From contig NC_092340.1 in assembly GCF_046630445.1 (NCBI RefSeq), forward strand, positions 38,812,501 through 38,876,500: a DNA stretch of 64,000 nucleotides, read 5' to 3'. How positions within the stretch are numbered: the first letter of the stretch is position 1; each line of letters starts with the position of its first letter. This document shows, piece by piece, positions 10,400 through 23,502 of this stretch. The DNA comes from Rutidosis leptorrhynchoides (taxonomy: Eukaryota; Streptophyta; Magnoliopsida; Asterales; Asteraceae). The position numbers were made by a program, and so were the translations under genes. The notes beneath the pieces are model-generated. The model had not been told where the DNA came from. It searched no databases and worked only from the letters and a program-made list of their open reading frames with translations.

Positions 10400-12795
10400 T
10401 GTAACATCCCGCATTTTTCCGTTAAATTATTTTAATGCCGTCTTTTTATTTTGATAATATCTTTCTCTATCTAAATTCGTATCCTCCGTTAGCTAACGTT
10501 CTTAATATTTTTGTCATTTAATTATAACATCTCTCATTTGCTCTAGCGTTTTTAAAATGTTCGTTCGGTTAATTCACGCACCCGCAATTAAACTTGAGGA
10601 CCAAATTTGCCAAGTGACTAAAGAGATGACTAGGTCAACTAGTTAACTCCTTCCTCCTCCATTCATTTCATCACCTCCCAACTTAATACTTCCACCTCCT
10701 TTTGCTCTCAAACCCTCAAACACAAATTCATCATCCAAATTCGATCTAGCAAGCGTTCTTCAAAACAAATTACATATTTGGAATCCTTGCATCTTCCTCT
10801 TCGAATCCATACCAACTTCATCTCATTTGGGTAACTTTCTAAAAACACTAAATTTCTTGTTCTTGATCTTTTAAACTTAAAAGTGTGATAATTAGTGTCT
10901 ATGGCTCGAGTCTAACATGAATATATGATTTGTATGCTCGATCTTGTTGTTTTAGTGTAACTAGATTGGACTTGAAAAGTGTGTGTTTTATCTTGAGTTT
11001 TAGATGATTAAATGTTGTTGTTATGTTAAAGTTCATGTATTAAATGTGTTACTAGCATCATTAGCTTTAATTTGATGTGTAGGTTGATTAAGAAAACTTC
11101 ACTAACATGATTATTGATTTTGTGATTTTGATTAGGGTTTGATAGACTTCAATATGAACTTTTGATGCATTGGATGCTATGAAATGTTGTTGGTAAGTGT
11201 TTAGTTGTATTGTATGTGTAATTATCTATGAAACGGCATATTATATGTAGGTAGTAAGTTCCCGAATCATCTTATGAAATTTGTGAACTTGAAACTTTAA
11301 AGATGAACTTTTAATGATCACTTGACAAGATTTTAGTTATTGTAAATGATGTTATTGTTTGATGATAAGTGCTTAGTTGCGTTCCTCGTTAAAATACCTT
11401 TTCGGTGATATAAGATACATGTTTTGATTGTTTGCGGATCATAAATTGTGATTGTTTGAAGTTTGGTTCGTGCACTTGTGTGATTTCAGCAAAGTAGGAC
11501 CTGTATACCATTTTGGACACTGTCCAAACACTTGGACGCCGTCCAACCCTTCACTGCTGGACGCCGTCCAGCCTATTTGGACGCCATCCAAATGAACTAC
11601 AGAATTCTGTTTTGGTTGGCCGTTTACCGTTTAATTCTAACTATGCTACGCACCTCCGATTAACATGTAACTTGTTCTAGCATGCTTATATATGATTAAA
11701 AACCTCAGAAAAATTGTCCGAGACCCGACCTGAACGTGTTGACTTTTTTGTTGACTTTGACTAGACCAAAGTTGACTTTTAATCAAACCTAACCAAATAC
11801 TTATGCAATCGTTCTAACGTGCTTTTATACTTGTATCTTGCATGAAACTTGACAATTTGATTCACATGCTATATTAATTGAGTCGTAACGAGCCATAGGA
11901 CTTATTGAACAACTTTGACCGACCGTGTTTACCGATATTGATACGACTTATTTGTTTAGGTCAAGACTAGCATCCGTTCTTACACACGTTAACTTTGTGA
12001 AGTATATTTATTCTCGTATACTCAAGGTGAGATCATAGTCCCACTTTTACTCTTTTATACTTATATTTGGGATGAGAAAACATAAACGTTTCGTTTTACA
12101 AAGTGAACACAAGTACAAAAACAAACATTCTACGTACGAGTTTGAACAAAAATGCCTCAATTCGATTATCATTAGTTACACTTGTCGGGTGTAAGCGAGA
12201 ACTTATGTTGTATGGCCATATGGGTTTGACAAACCCTCATTCGGACGGTTCGCTACGGTTATGCGGATGAAATATATTTTCGAGAATAAAGTATAGGTTC
12301 TAACACTATGTGATGAGGTAACGTTAGTTAAGCCTTGATAATTGGGTGCTCGTGATAACAATTTTTAGAATGATTTTACTATTACTTCACCGTTATAAAT
12401 CTTGTGGTTCAACTTACCTACTTACGTACTCACTTACTAAACCTATGATTTCACCAATGTTTTCGTTAACAGATTTTCTATGTTTTTCTCAGGTCCTTGA
12501 ACGATATGTGTTACATGCTTCCGCACTCTATTTTGATACTTGCTTGGATGTCGAATATACTTGCATACATGGAGCGTCTTTTGACTTTACATTAAACCGT
12601 GTCGCATAAGTTTCATTTGTACTTAAAAAACGTTGTATCGTCTTGGTTGTTGAACTACTTTGTAAACTTTGAAACATCTTTACATATGAAATGAATGCGA
12701 CATATTTTGGTCAAACGTTGTTTTAAAGACTTATGACCACGTAACGGGACCTAAATAGACGGCGCCGTCAATGACGATTTTGTCGGGTCACTACG
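10400..12795 (+). mobile_element. 5' LTR of element E
   Basis: Begins TGTAACATCCCGC. The end is taken as CACTACG at 12795, two bases before the PBS; a canonical CA end has apparently mutated. It contains four clustered palindromes of the type TTGGACGCCGTCCAA (11513-11592), a candidate intron with donor AAG|GTGAGA at 12027 and acceptor TTCTCAG|G at 12492 (466 nt), and the common 'CTTGTGGTTCAAC...ATGTTTTTCTCAGGT' module. It shows little overall identity to the other LTRs, so E is a different family sharing the same 3' modules. Confidence 0.8.
11513..11592. repeat. Cluster of four 15-bp palindromes in the LTR of E
   Basis: TTGGACACTGTCCAA (11513), TTGGACGCCGTCCAA (11532), CTGGACGCCGTCCAG (11557) and TTGGACGCCATCCAA (11578). 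Two are perfect inverted repeats apart from the centre base, and all share TGGAC/GTCCA-type arms. Confidence 0.95.
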
Positions 12796-12797
12796 GA

Positions 12798-12810
12798 TGG
12801 TATCAGAGCC
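12798..12810 (+). other. Primer binding site of element E (initiator tRNA-Met)
   Basis: TGGTATCAGAGCC, complementary to the 3' end of plant initiator tRNA-Met, two bases after the LTR. The 12811-13218 leader that follows shows nothing recognisable. Confidence 0.9.
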
Positions 12811-13218
12811 TTGGTTGTAGGGATTTAGAGTTCATTGGTGTCAACTCCGAGTCGTAGGGTACATTAGTGAGTCTAGACTACAACCGGCATATAGACTTGA
12901 AGTAGGACTTACTTGACTACTTGTGCATTTATACTCGAACTCTTTTATTCATATCTAACTTTTCTTCCATTTTAATCTCACGTTGTTGATTTGATTGACA
13001 CACCATCTTGACTTTATGAGGTAATGTTAAATGCACATGTGAATTAGGATAATATAATTGCCGGGATTATATTATGGTGATTCATGTGGACTTTCCGACA
13101 TTTTGACATAGAGAATCGAGGGCGGATCAAGGAAAATTTTCTCCCTATCTTTATTCCATATCACGATTAGTATTATTGAGAATACTAATCAACGATATTC
13201 TTGCGTTTTCAAGGAACA

Positions 13219-14310
13219 ATGGCTCACCGAGGTCAACACAACACTCCTCCCGAAACACTTGAATGAGCTCTTCACTGAATGATAGCTACCGCCGTGGATG
13301 CGGCCATGGCCGGTCACTCCAACAACAATAACAACAACACTATCCATGGAGCCAATAATTTAAATAAGGGGTGCTCCTACAAGAACTTCATGGGGTGCAA
13401 ACCTCCCACTTTCGATGGAATCGGGGGACCGGTTGCCCTCACCCGATGGTTTGAGTAAACGAAAGCCGTTTTTTGCATAAGCGGTTGCCGTGACCAAGAC
13501 AAGGTCAAGTATTCCACCCATACTTTCGCCGGTATTGCTCTCTCATGGTGGAACACGTATGTACAATCGGTGGGTATCGATGATGCCCACACACTCTCTT
13601 GGACAGAATTAAGAGAAAGAATGATCACTGAATACTTCCCGTGTGACGAGACTCGAAGACTCGAACAGGGCCTAAGAAATTTAAAGATGGTCCGGAATGA
13701 CCTCGAAGCTTATAATCAACGGTTTGCCTAACTAGCCTTAATGTGTCCAAACCACATGACTCCCGAGTCCCTAAGAGTTGAACTTTACATGGATGGCCTC
13801 CCTAAGAGCATTCGACACGGGGTAATGTCATCAGAACCCGCTAACCTACAAGAGGCTTTAACGATGGCCCGTCAATTTATAGAAACGGTGGATGAATTTG
13901 AAGCGCTGGCACTAACGGCTTCGGATCAATCGGGTAGCAACAAAAGAAAATTGGAAGCCTCTCAATAAAGCAACTACAACCACAACAATTTCACCAAGAA
14001 GCCTTTCGCCTCCGGCGGCAAGAAAGGCTATGTCGGAAATCTACCCTCTTGCAACAAGTGTCACAAACATCACTATAGTGAATATAGCAAGCCATTTTGC
14101 AACAAGTGCTACAACCATCATTATAGTGAATGTGGCAAGCCGTTTTGCAACAAGCGTCAAAGAAGTGGCCATGTGGCCAACGATTGTAGAAATGCCGCTC
14201 CCGTCGCTCAAAAGGGACCCAATGCACCAAATACGGTCACTTGTTATGAATGTGGCCAAACGGGGCATTATAGAAATGCATGCCCAAAGAAGAAAGCTAA
14301 CTCCAATGCA
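13219..14310 (+). pseudogene. gag pseudogene of element E
   Basis: ATG 13219 (MAHRGQHNTPPETLE) is followed by an early stop at 13264. Past it the frame gives an Asn-rich spacer, then the capsid core: FMGCKPPTFDGIGGPVALTR, YSTHTFAGIALSWWNTY, RERMITEYFP, LEAYNQRFA, MTPESLRVELYMDGLP, LTMARQFIE. Stops are also present at about 13456, 13729 and 13966. The nucleocapsid part is unusual: a CNKCHKHHYSEYSKPF unit is repeated as CNKCYNHHYSECGKPF before a half-knuckle (CNKRQRSGHVANDC), and a normal CCHC box CYECGQTGHYRNAC follows (about 14238-14280). It would bind and package RNA but cannot be expressed as one chain. Confidence 0.85.
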
Positions 14311-15132
14311 CGCGGCCGAGCTTTCAACATCAACACCGAGGAAGCCCGAGATGACAATGAACTAGTCACGGGTACGTATCTTCTCAACAACTCTTATGTT
14401 TCATGTTTATTCGATTCGGGTGCCGATAAATGCTTTGTATCCAAGACTTTGGCTCATACACTTTGCACTCCACCACTTCCCCTAGATACTACTTATGCCA
14501 TTGAAGTGGCCAACAAAAAACTACTAAGTGCCGACACATATTACCGGGGGTATACGTTAAACTTATTGGGTAAAGAATTTGAAATTGACTTGACACCCAT
14601 GGAACTATGGAGCTTTGATGTAATAATTGGTATGAATTGGTTAGTCAAAATGAAATCTCACATCCTTTGTGATCTTAAACCAATCCGAATTCCTATCGAG
14701 AACGGTGAACCTTGATTGTCTATGGCGATAAGAGTTACACTGGACTCAACCTCGTCTCGTGCCTTAAAGTTAGAAAACTACTTCGTAAGGGTTGTTTCGC
14801 GATCCTAGCTCACGTTAAGAAAGACGAGACCAATGAGAAGCATATCGATGATGTGCCAATTGTTAGTGACTTTTCTGATATATTTCCCGACGAATTGCCG
14901 AGTCTTATACCTCATCGATCGGTTGAATTCCAAATCGATCTTATTCTGGGAGCCACACTCGTAACACGTGCACTGTATAGACTTGCTCCATCCGAAATTC
15001 AAGAATTGCAAAGTCAAATTCAAGAACTACTTGACCGTGGTTTTATCCAACCTAGCCATTCACCATGGGGCGCTCCGATTTTGTTCGTTAAGAAGAAATA
15101 TGGATCCCTACGAATGTGTATAGATTAGCGTG
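14311..15132 (+). pseudogene. Protease and N-terminal RT of element E
   Basis: The aspartic protease (retropepsin-like) motif LFDSGADKCFVS at about 14407-14440 follows the linker FNINTEEARDDNELVTGTYL. 'IIGMNWLVKMK' closes the protease, and a stop/frameshift at about 14713 follows. The next frame reads [52 protein letters not shown] and RMCID, then a TAG at 15126. In the conserved KKKDG box the Asp is Tyr (KKKYG). RT is broken at 15132/15133 by insertion of NA1 and resumes at 29756. Confidence 0.85.
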
Positions 15133-17545
15133 TGTCACGACCCGGAAAATTTTGACTAATTTTGAACCAAACTCACGATACGATTTCATAATTCTGACAC
15201 GATAAGCAAAGTCTGTTAGGTTGAGCCTCAAAATTTTTGAACTGTTTCATATATTCGATTGACCTTCGACCATTCTCGACGATTCATGAACTATTATTTG
15301 TAAATAAATGTGTGTACATATAAAGATAAATATAAATATATGTATAGAGTATATTAAATATAATTATTTAATGAATGTAATACTCGTTGGACGTTTCGAT
15401 TATTATTTAGAGAAGTTTAATTCGAACTTATATGATTTTAAAATAAACGACAGCTCATTAATAGACTATGTAAACTTTAGACTAGTTGAAAATATAGTTA
15501 CTATCTTATGTTGAATTTTAATTCATTTGTATAGTTTATTTGGGATTGAGCTCAAATGATAGGTTAACTATTATGATCGATATTAAACAAGTATAAACTT
15601 ATGGCTGCTACACTATTCTTATTTTTGTTTCATATCTTCACATGTTTAGATTACTATAGTAAAAATATATTATTATTATTAATTATACATTATTAAATTG
15701 TGTTAGTGCGGTGTTTGTTTAATCCTAATATGAGATATAGATATATTTATATCCGCTTGACTAAGTAATTAATCATCAACCAAGTATCATCATCCACTAT
15801 CAAATTGGTTATACATCAACGTCTTATGTTTCTTTTTCCTGTGTTCATTTGGAAATTCATGTTTGAGGGATTAATTTCTTTCTCTATACTATACAAATTA
15901 TTGAGTAATTGTTGTCTTTTTCTATCGATCATAGTCTATTATATATCTACATGCATATGCATATACCGTGCTTTATCACTAACATATACAAACCCGAACC
16001 AAATACCACTCTCACCATCTTCATCTAAACTACTTATTTTTTTTTTACGTTTGAAGTTGTAAGAACGTTGCTACTTTCGAAACCTTCCAGTTATTGATAT
16101 TCCTCGATCATCCCAAACAACCGAAGCCAACAACAATTGTGCTCCTGTTTTCTATCAAGTAACACCAAACCAAACCCACTTAATTTTGGCAAAGACCCAA
16201 GTTGATCGATCACTAACTTTGTCATTCCCTTGTTTCTTCATAAACCCATTTAACCACCCTACAAACCCATAAATCTCCATCAATTCACTGCTACTATTCT
16301 CGCTGTAAAACACCCTCAAAAACCACCATCTAACCGTCACCTTTTAATCACCACAAAACCTATTTCCCTATTACCACGATTGCTGCTACCTGTTGATGGT
16401 TTAATTGACCGAGAACCTTCATCACTTAGACCATCTTAAACCACCATAAACCCCATCACTATCACCATAAAATCATCACCAACAACCACTATGAAACCCA
16501 TTTGTTCTGCTCAACAACTGTTGTTGTTTTTACTCCTGTTTCAGTCGTCACAAAACACCACCGAAAACCCCGTCCTTTCTATTTCTTTCGTGTGTGTTAT
16601 ATTTTTCTATCTTGGACCCCACCGACACTTTCATTCGAATATCATTGCTAATAAACTGTTAAATGCGTGATACCTTTTTCTTGTGGCAGACAAAAGTGTT
16701 AAACAAATAACCTACTTGACTTATTATATTCTAGTATTGTCAATGGCTTTTCTTGGTTATGTTATAAAATCCTAAAAACAAAAGCTTATGGCCGACACTT
16801 AAGAAAGCCAAAAACTCCACTTGAATTAATATAGTAAGCCGTTTTTTTTTATTCCTTTTCTGAATGGCGAGTAGCAAACAGAATATTTATGGTGCCATCA
16901 TGTGTCCTAAACTATATTTATAGGTCGATTAAAGCTGTAAAGATGATGGGTTATGTGATGTTAGATGATGAAGATACATGATAAATGATGATAATAATGG
17001 CGAGTAACTGAAAACAATCGATGGCCAGTTTATAATTTTTTTTTCTTTCTTTCCTATCGAACTCATAATCAGATGAGGGGTTATATCAAATTACTGGATC
17101 AAGTAAATGGACTGATTGATCCGTTTTATATAATCATTTGGGCCGTGAATTGTTTTGGCTATTGGACTGATTATTAGTTAGTTAGTTGGGCTGGGCAGTT
17201 TATTATGATTGGGCCACTAAGTTTGTGTGTACAGTAAGTCAAAAAAATCAAATAAAGATTGAAGATAAAATGTTGCGTATTATATGATGATGCATTATGA
17301 TGATGGTGAAGACGTGACCATGAGATGATGATGATGTTAAACGATGTTTGATGATGATATAGATAAATAATGCTCGATAATATGATGATTAATAAAGATG
17401 ACCATGAATAGGATTAGATGGTGATGATGATTCATTAAGGATGATTATATGATGATAAATAAATAAGAAGATGATAATGATACTAGGGTTAAATAATAAT
17501 GATTCAGTCGATTAATTTGAAGAAGGAAGAAGAATACAGATATTT

Positions 17546-17592
17546 GGGAGTGGTTTTGGGTTAGCGGGACGTCGCGGGTTCAAACCCGGACT
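17546..17592 (+). other. tRNA T-arm-like sequence in the 5' LTR of NA1
   Basis: GCGGGTTCAAACCCGG forms a T-arm-like stem-loop, with a B-box-like GGTTCAAACCC, 9 of 11 matching the polymerase III B-box consensus. The copy in the 3' LTR is at 28381-28412. No full tRNA cloverleaf is present. Confidence 0.5.
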
Positions 17593-18960
17593 TGGGAAAC
17601 TCGTTAGGGCTACTCCCTTGAGGTAGTTATTTATTTATGAAATGACCCGTCCTAATCCATCTGGACGAAGTCATTAACATTAGGTTCCATTGCGATGATC
17701 GACTCCAAGTAATGTCCTTAAAATGATCAAATGCACAGCGAAAGACTTAATTCGTACCTGAGAATAAACATGCTTAAAAGTGTCAACCAAAAGGTTGGTG
17801 AGTTCATAGGTTTATCATATACAATCATAAAATTCAGTAATTTTGATAGACCACAAGATTTCCGTTTATAAATATATGTACACTCGCAAGTGTATAAAAG
17901 TATTCTATGAGTTGTAGGCACCCGGTAACAAGCCTTAACATTCATGTTTTACCCTCTGAAGTACACCAGATCAGGTGTGTTTAAAATAACCTCGAAGTAC
18001 TAAAGCATTCCATAGTCAGGATGGGGTTTGTCAGGCCCAATAGATCTATCTTTAGGATTCGCGCCTACCGTACATAGACAAGTAGTTTAATGTTACCAAG
18101 CTAAGGGTATATTTCTGGTTTAAACCCACGTAGAATTAGTTTTAGTACTTGTGCCTATTTTGTAAAACATTTCTAAAACAATGCATGTATTCTCAGCCCA
18201 AAAATATATATTGCAAAAGCAATTAAAAAGGGATCAAATGAAACTCACCTAATGTATTTTGTAGTAAAAATACATATGACGATATTAAACAATGCAGGGT
18301 TGGCCTCGGATTCACGAACCTATATCATATGTTTATTTGTTAATACATATACTTGTAATCGAACAATTATTATTAATGATATATCTGTTATTTTAATTTT
18401 TTTTATGTATTTCATTATTAACTTAAATATATTTATTTTATATATCTTACTTATTATAAAAATAATAATAAAGTTAGATTATAGGTATTAGATATATTCT
18501 TATATAACTAATGTTTATTTGGTTAGGGTAATACTGATAACTGAAAAATTGTAATATTCATAATAATAGTAATAATGATAACAATGATAATAATAATATC
18601 AGTAGTAATAATAATAATACTCATAATGATAATAATTGTAATATTAATAATTAAAAGTGGTAATAATATAATACTTACAATTATAATAACTATGAAACTA
18701 ATAATTTTTCTACTAATGGTAATTATAATAATATTTTAGTTGTAACAATAATAATAGTGGTAAAAAGTTGATAATAAATATTATTTATTTTACTTAATAA
18801 TAATACTAGTGATGATAATATTAGTATTAACAATAATAATACTAGTAATCCTAATTGTAATTTAAATTATGTTAGTAAAAATAAATGATAATTCTTTTTA
18901 GTAATAATAACAATAATAATAATATATGTAAACTACCTCTAAAGGCTTTAAAAAAAATAA

Positions 18961-19030
18961 GCTGCTAGAGCCGGGACTCGAACCCGCGACCACTCGAATC
19001 TCCAAACACAACTCAAACCACTACTCCGTT
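18961..19030 (-). other. tRNA-like B box and weak A box in solo LTR F
   Basis: On the minus strand GGTTCGAGTCC matches the polymerase III B-box consensus exactly, within CGGGTTCGAGTCCCG. About 35 nt upstream lies GGAGTAGTGGTTTGAG, a loose A-box-like string, and a T8 run (from the poly-A at 18949-18956) follows downstream. The acceptor stem does not pair, so this is not a tRNA gene. It may be a SINE or tRNA-derived segment absorbed into the LTR. Confidence 0.5.
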
Positions 19031-19469
19031 AATACCTTTTCTGATTAAGATGCCATCTGAATAATTATAGCCCGTTTAAATTATCTGTTTCAATTCCTTC
19101 TATCTTTTTCACAACCAATTCAACTGAAACAATCATAACAACCAAACATGGAACTGGGTTTTGAATTTGTAAACGACACAAAATAAACAGATTATGGGAA
19201 TTTACAAAATCAATAACAAAAGTAAATAAAAAAAAATCAAAACAGCATCAGTAGCTGAATACTCGTATTATTTGCTTTGCTACTTTGTCATTATGCAATT
19301 TTCAATTTGATTAATTAACTATAGCATCAGACTTTAAGAATAAATAACATATTCTAGACTAAATACAACATATTTTATTATATATATAGATATAATATAT
19401 ATATACAAACATCCTAAAATAACTTTCAACCATAATTCACAAAAAACTTTAATACACATAACATAACAA

Positions 19470-19571
<102 letters not shown>

Positions 19572-21168
19572 TCAAAATCTGATTTCAAGATTCGAACCCT
19601 TTTTGCTTAGGATTATAACATGAAATATGTCCTAAATCATTTATAGAAACTTCTGAAATTAACAATTTAACTTGAAACATATACAAGAACTCAAATTTGA
19701 TTAAAGAAAAATTGTTGGCTTTTTAATTCAAGAACTTTGACTCTTAAATTTGAACTCGTTAAGAAAAATTGAGGTTTGAAACTTTCCAGATAGTTTCATG
19801 ATCTGAATTAGGTCTCTTCTACATTTTTAGTTTTTGTAATTTGATTAGAAAATGGGTTGATGATAAAAAAATAGTCAAGAACAGAGGTTATGACCCGGTA
19901 TTATTCTGTTCTTGATTTAATCCGATCGAATTTAAGTGAATGGATGCAATGTGTGAGTTATAGTTGATGTTATATAGGCGTATGAATTAATTACACTAAG
20001 ACTGATCAATTATATAAAGGACGTGTATCATTTTCTCAATCAAACAAAAACAAGAACAGAAAAATTAAATAAAAACAAAACGTAGTTGAATCTGTTTAAT
20101 ATTTGATTTGTACTTATGATAAAGATATGAGATAAATTTGGAGACAGGAAGTACCAATCTAATTTAGTCGATGTTGATGTAAAACAGAATACGTACTGAT
20201 CTTGTATATATATGTATAATACGGTATTTTATATAACTAGTTCTATATGTAATGATGTATCTATATATACTCGTATATTTTATATACAAATATATTTATG
20301 TATAACTGATTTTTATGTATCTATTTATATTTATATATATCTATTTATTTATATACAGGATTCCTAAGTTTTGGTAATTAATAAATGTATTAATACTATT
20401 AATAATATTCTTAATAATTAATATTAATATTTAGTAATTATATTAGTAATAATAATGATAATAATAATTATATTAATAATAATAATTATTAATTTCCTGT
20501 TCTAAATAATATATACGGAGTACTAATATTTAAACTTAAAAAGGTAAGAATATTTTTAATAAATCTAGAATCTTCGTAATCACTTTACACTCCAACTTTT
20601 ATTTTAGTCTTTCATAAACTCGTATTAAATTTATATGAATATTAATGAAATGCCAACCGAGTATCCCAATTGTTTACTATTTAAGCTCGAAATCATTTAT
20701 TTTTAATATAATCTCGTTCTATATATAAACAGTTTTAAATAGCAGTTTAACTACTAAAGTAAATATATTATATATTTTTAAACAATTAAATTTATTATAA
20801 TTTTATATATTTACAAGAAATATTTATATCCATATTTATATATATCTATATATATATTTTCAAATATAGTTTCCATTAATCATATTTTATTTTATTTAGT
20901 TTACAATATAAATCCTAATAATCTTATTATATAATATTCTAAATTATATTTCAAATTATAAAAACTTATTTAAATATATATGTTATCTATTTGCAAATAG
21001 TTGTTCGTGAATCGTCGAGAATGCTCGAAAGTCAAACGAATATATGAAACATTTAAAAAATTTTGAGATCCAACCTAACAGACATTTCTCATCGTGTCAA
21101 AAATGCAATATCGTATTGAGAGTTTCGTTTAAAATTAGTCGAAATTTTCCGGGTCGTGATAATTTATC

Positions 21169-21170
<2 letters not shown>

Positions 21171-21252
<82 letters not shown>
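21171..21252. repeat. (TTA)n microsatellite
   Basis: About 27 units. The same place in the 3' LTR (28463-28490) has only about 9 units, which explains the length difference between the two LTRs. Confidence 0.97.
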
Positions 21253-21681
21253 CATTATTATTATTTTGACATTAATATTATTATTTTTATATTAACAATA
21301 TTATTATCATAGTAACTATTAATATTATTATTGTAAAATAAAAACAACTTTTAATTATCAATATTATTTTATCAAATAACTATTAGTTATATAAAACTAT
21401 ATTTCATACACATAACATAACTATATTAATACTTTTATAATAAATATTAATAAATATAATTAATAAAATTTGCTATAAATATTATTATTATTAGTATTGT
21501 TAATATCATTATAATCAGATACAATTTTCATTACTATTATTAATATTATTTCACCAAATAAACATTAGGTATGTAAAAACATTTATAAGTAACAATACAT
21601 ATAAGTATGTACTAATAATATTAATGACTTTTACATAAATATACATATATAACAAATTAATATCTATTTTATATAAAATAC

Positions 21682-21779
<98 letters not shown>

Positions 21780-22542
21780 CAAAAGATAAATAGGATATAA
21801 ATATGAAACTATTCAATTACAAATATATGTTTTAATATACATATACAAATGATATAGGTTCGTGAATCCGAGGCCAACCCTACTCTTGTTCAATGTCGCT
21901 ATATGTATTTTTACTACAAAATAAATTAGGTGAGTTTCATTACTCCCTTTTTATATATATTTTTGGGCTGAGAATACATGCGCTGCTTTATAAATGTTTT
22001 ACGAAATATGCACAAGTACTAAACTAATTCTATGTGGGTTTAAACCAGAAATATACCCTTAGCTTGGTAACATTAAACTACTTGTCTATTTACGGTAGGC
22101 GCGAATCCTAAAGATAGATCTATTGGGCCTGACAAACCCCATCCTGACTATGGGATGCTTTAGTACTTCGAGGTTATTTTAAACACACCTGATCTGGTGT
22201 ACTTCAGAGGGTAAAACATGAACGTTAAGGCTTTTTACCGGGTGCCTACAACTTATAGAATACTTTATTACACTTGCGAGTGTACATATATTTATAAACG
22301 GAAATCTTGTGGTCTATTAATATATTAAACTGATTGTTATGATAAACCTATGAACTCACCAACCTTTTAGTTGACACTTTTAAGCATGTTTATTCTCAGG
22401 TACGAGTTAAGTCTTCCGCTGTGCATTTGCTCAATAGAAAGATACTACTTGAAGTCATTCATGGCATATTTCGGTCAGTACCTCGCAATAGGACCAAATG
22501 TTGATGCATTCGTCCAGGAGGATTAGGACGGGTCGTCACAGG

Positions 22543-22554
22543 TGGTATCAGAGC
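22543..22554 (+). other. Primer binding site of NA1
   Basis: TGGTATCAGAGC two bases after the LTR, complementary to initiator tRNA-Met. 22555-22941 is a leader sharing 'TGCATTAGTGAGTCTGGACT' with A and B. Confidence 0.93.
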
Positions 22555-22941
22555 GGTGGTCTTAGCGAACCAGGTCTTGCATTAGTGTGTTTAAATGATA
22601 GTTGTTTAGATGCATTAGTGAGTCTGGACTTCGACCGTGTCTGCTTGTCAAAAGTTTTGCTTATCATTCGTGTCGAAACTCATCTACTTATTATCCTTAG
22701 GAAATTACCTGCTTATTATTCCTAGTCTAGACATATCTTACTGCATTGATTGCATGAATACTCTATAGACAAAATTCATATTTTAGCGTATATGTTACTG
22801 TTACCTTTGCCTGACAGCTTTTGAAATTTTCTCCGTAATTTGCGAAATCTTTATGCTATATATTAGTATTCTATAGTTAGAATATCATCTAATATTCGAA
22901 AATCATTTCCTATCGAAAAATCCTTTACTCAATCGTACGAA

Positions 22942-23466
22942 ATGGAACTCGTCACTAGTGCAAGTTCTTCGGAACCCGACAGCTATTCCGACATGGATAT
23001 TCACCTAAGCTTCGAAAGCGGTGTCACCAGAATGAATCAATCAATCAACCATCTCCAATTCATCTGATGGGTTCGTAGTCGACTTAATCAATGGAGACAC
23101 GAAGAAGGCGATCCCTTCCACCAACCGAATTCACCTCTTGGTGAAGAACCCGAAGCACTTACTGGCGAACCTATCCGAAACACCATTTTCAGTCTCATTT
23201 CCAGAATAGCTCGACACGATTATATTCTATCCACAATTCTAAAATTTATTCATCCGCTCGTTCCGACCGACAATCATCCCGGAGTAATACAAGAAGTCAA
23301 TGAACTTCGCGCTCGAGTTGTAGCCTTGGAAAATATGGTACAAAATGTATAAGCTTCAGCAACATCACCGGCACCAACAGTACCACCAACATCAATACCA
23401 GTACCACCAACAACACAAGTTTCAACATCACATGCCCCAATATCTCATCCTGTACCTCGAGTATAA
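22942..23466 (+). pseudogene. ORF1 of NA1: unknown element-encoded protein, two internal stops
   Basis: 174 codons from ATG 22942 to TAA 23464, with stops at 23065 and 23350. N-terminus Ser/Glu-rich (MELVTSASSSEPDSYSDMDI); central conserved core GEPIRNTIFSLISRIARHDY then ILKFIHPLV; a probable coiled coil EVNELRARVVALENMVQ; and a Pro/Thr/Ser-rich tail. The same protein occurs at 35426 (A) and 42935 (B). It has none of the capsid landmarks seen in D or E (TRW..., WWN) and no zinc knuckle. A coiled coil plus a disordered tail would suit an RNA- or capsid-associated protein, but I do not recognise the family. Confidence 0.7.
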
Positions 23467-23502
23467 TCATCGTTCTACGTATCGTTCTACATCAATTATC
23501 TT

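Noticed and set aside
12346..12609. 87-codon frame in the LTR of E
   Set aside because: Crosses the candidate acceptor site and conserved LTR module; no protein similarity and no conservation as protein in other LTRs.
15308..16062. Two frames repeated at 26135-26341 and 26632-26880
   Set aside because: They are duplicated only because they lie in the two LTRs of NA1; AT-rich, no domain.
17560..17610. Complete tRNA gene
   Set aside because: Only a T-arm-like hairpin is present; no acceptor, D or anticodon stems can be drawn.
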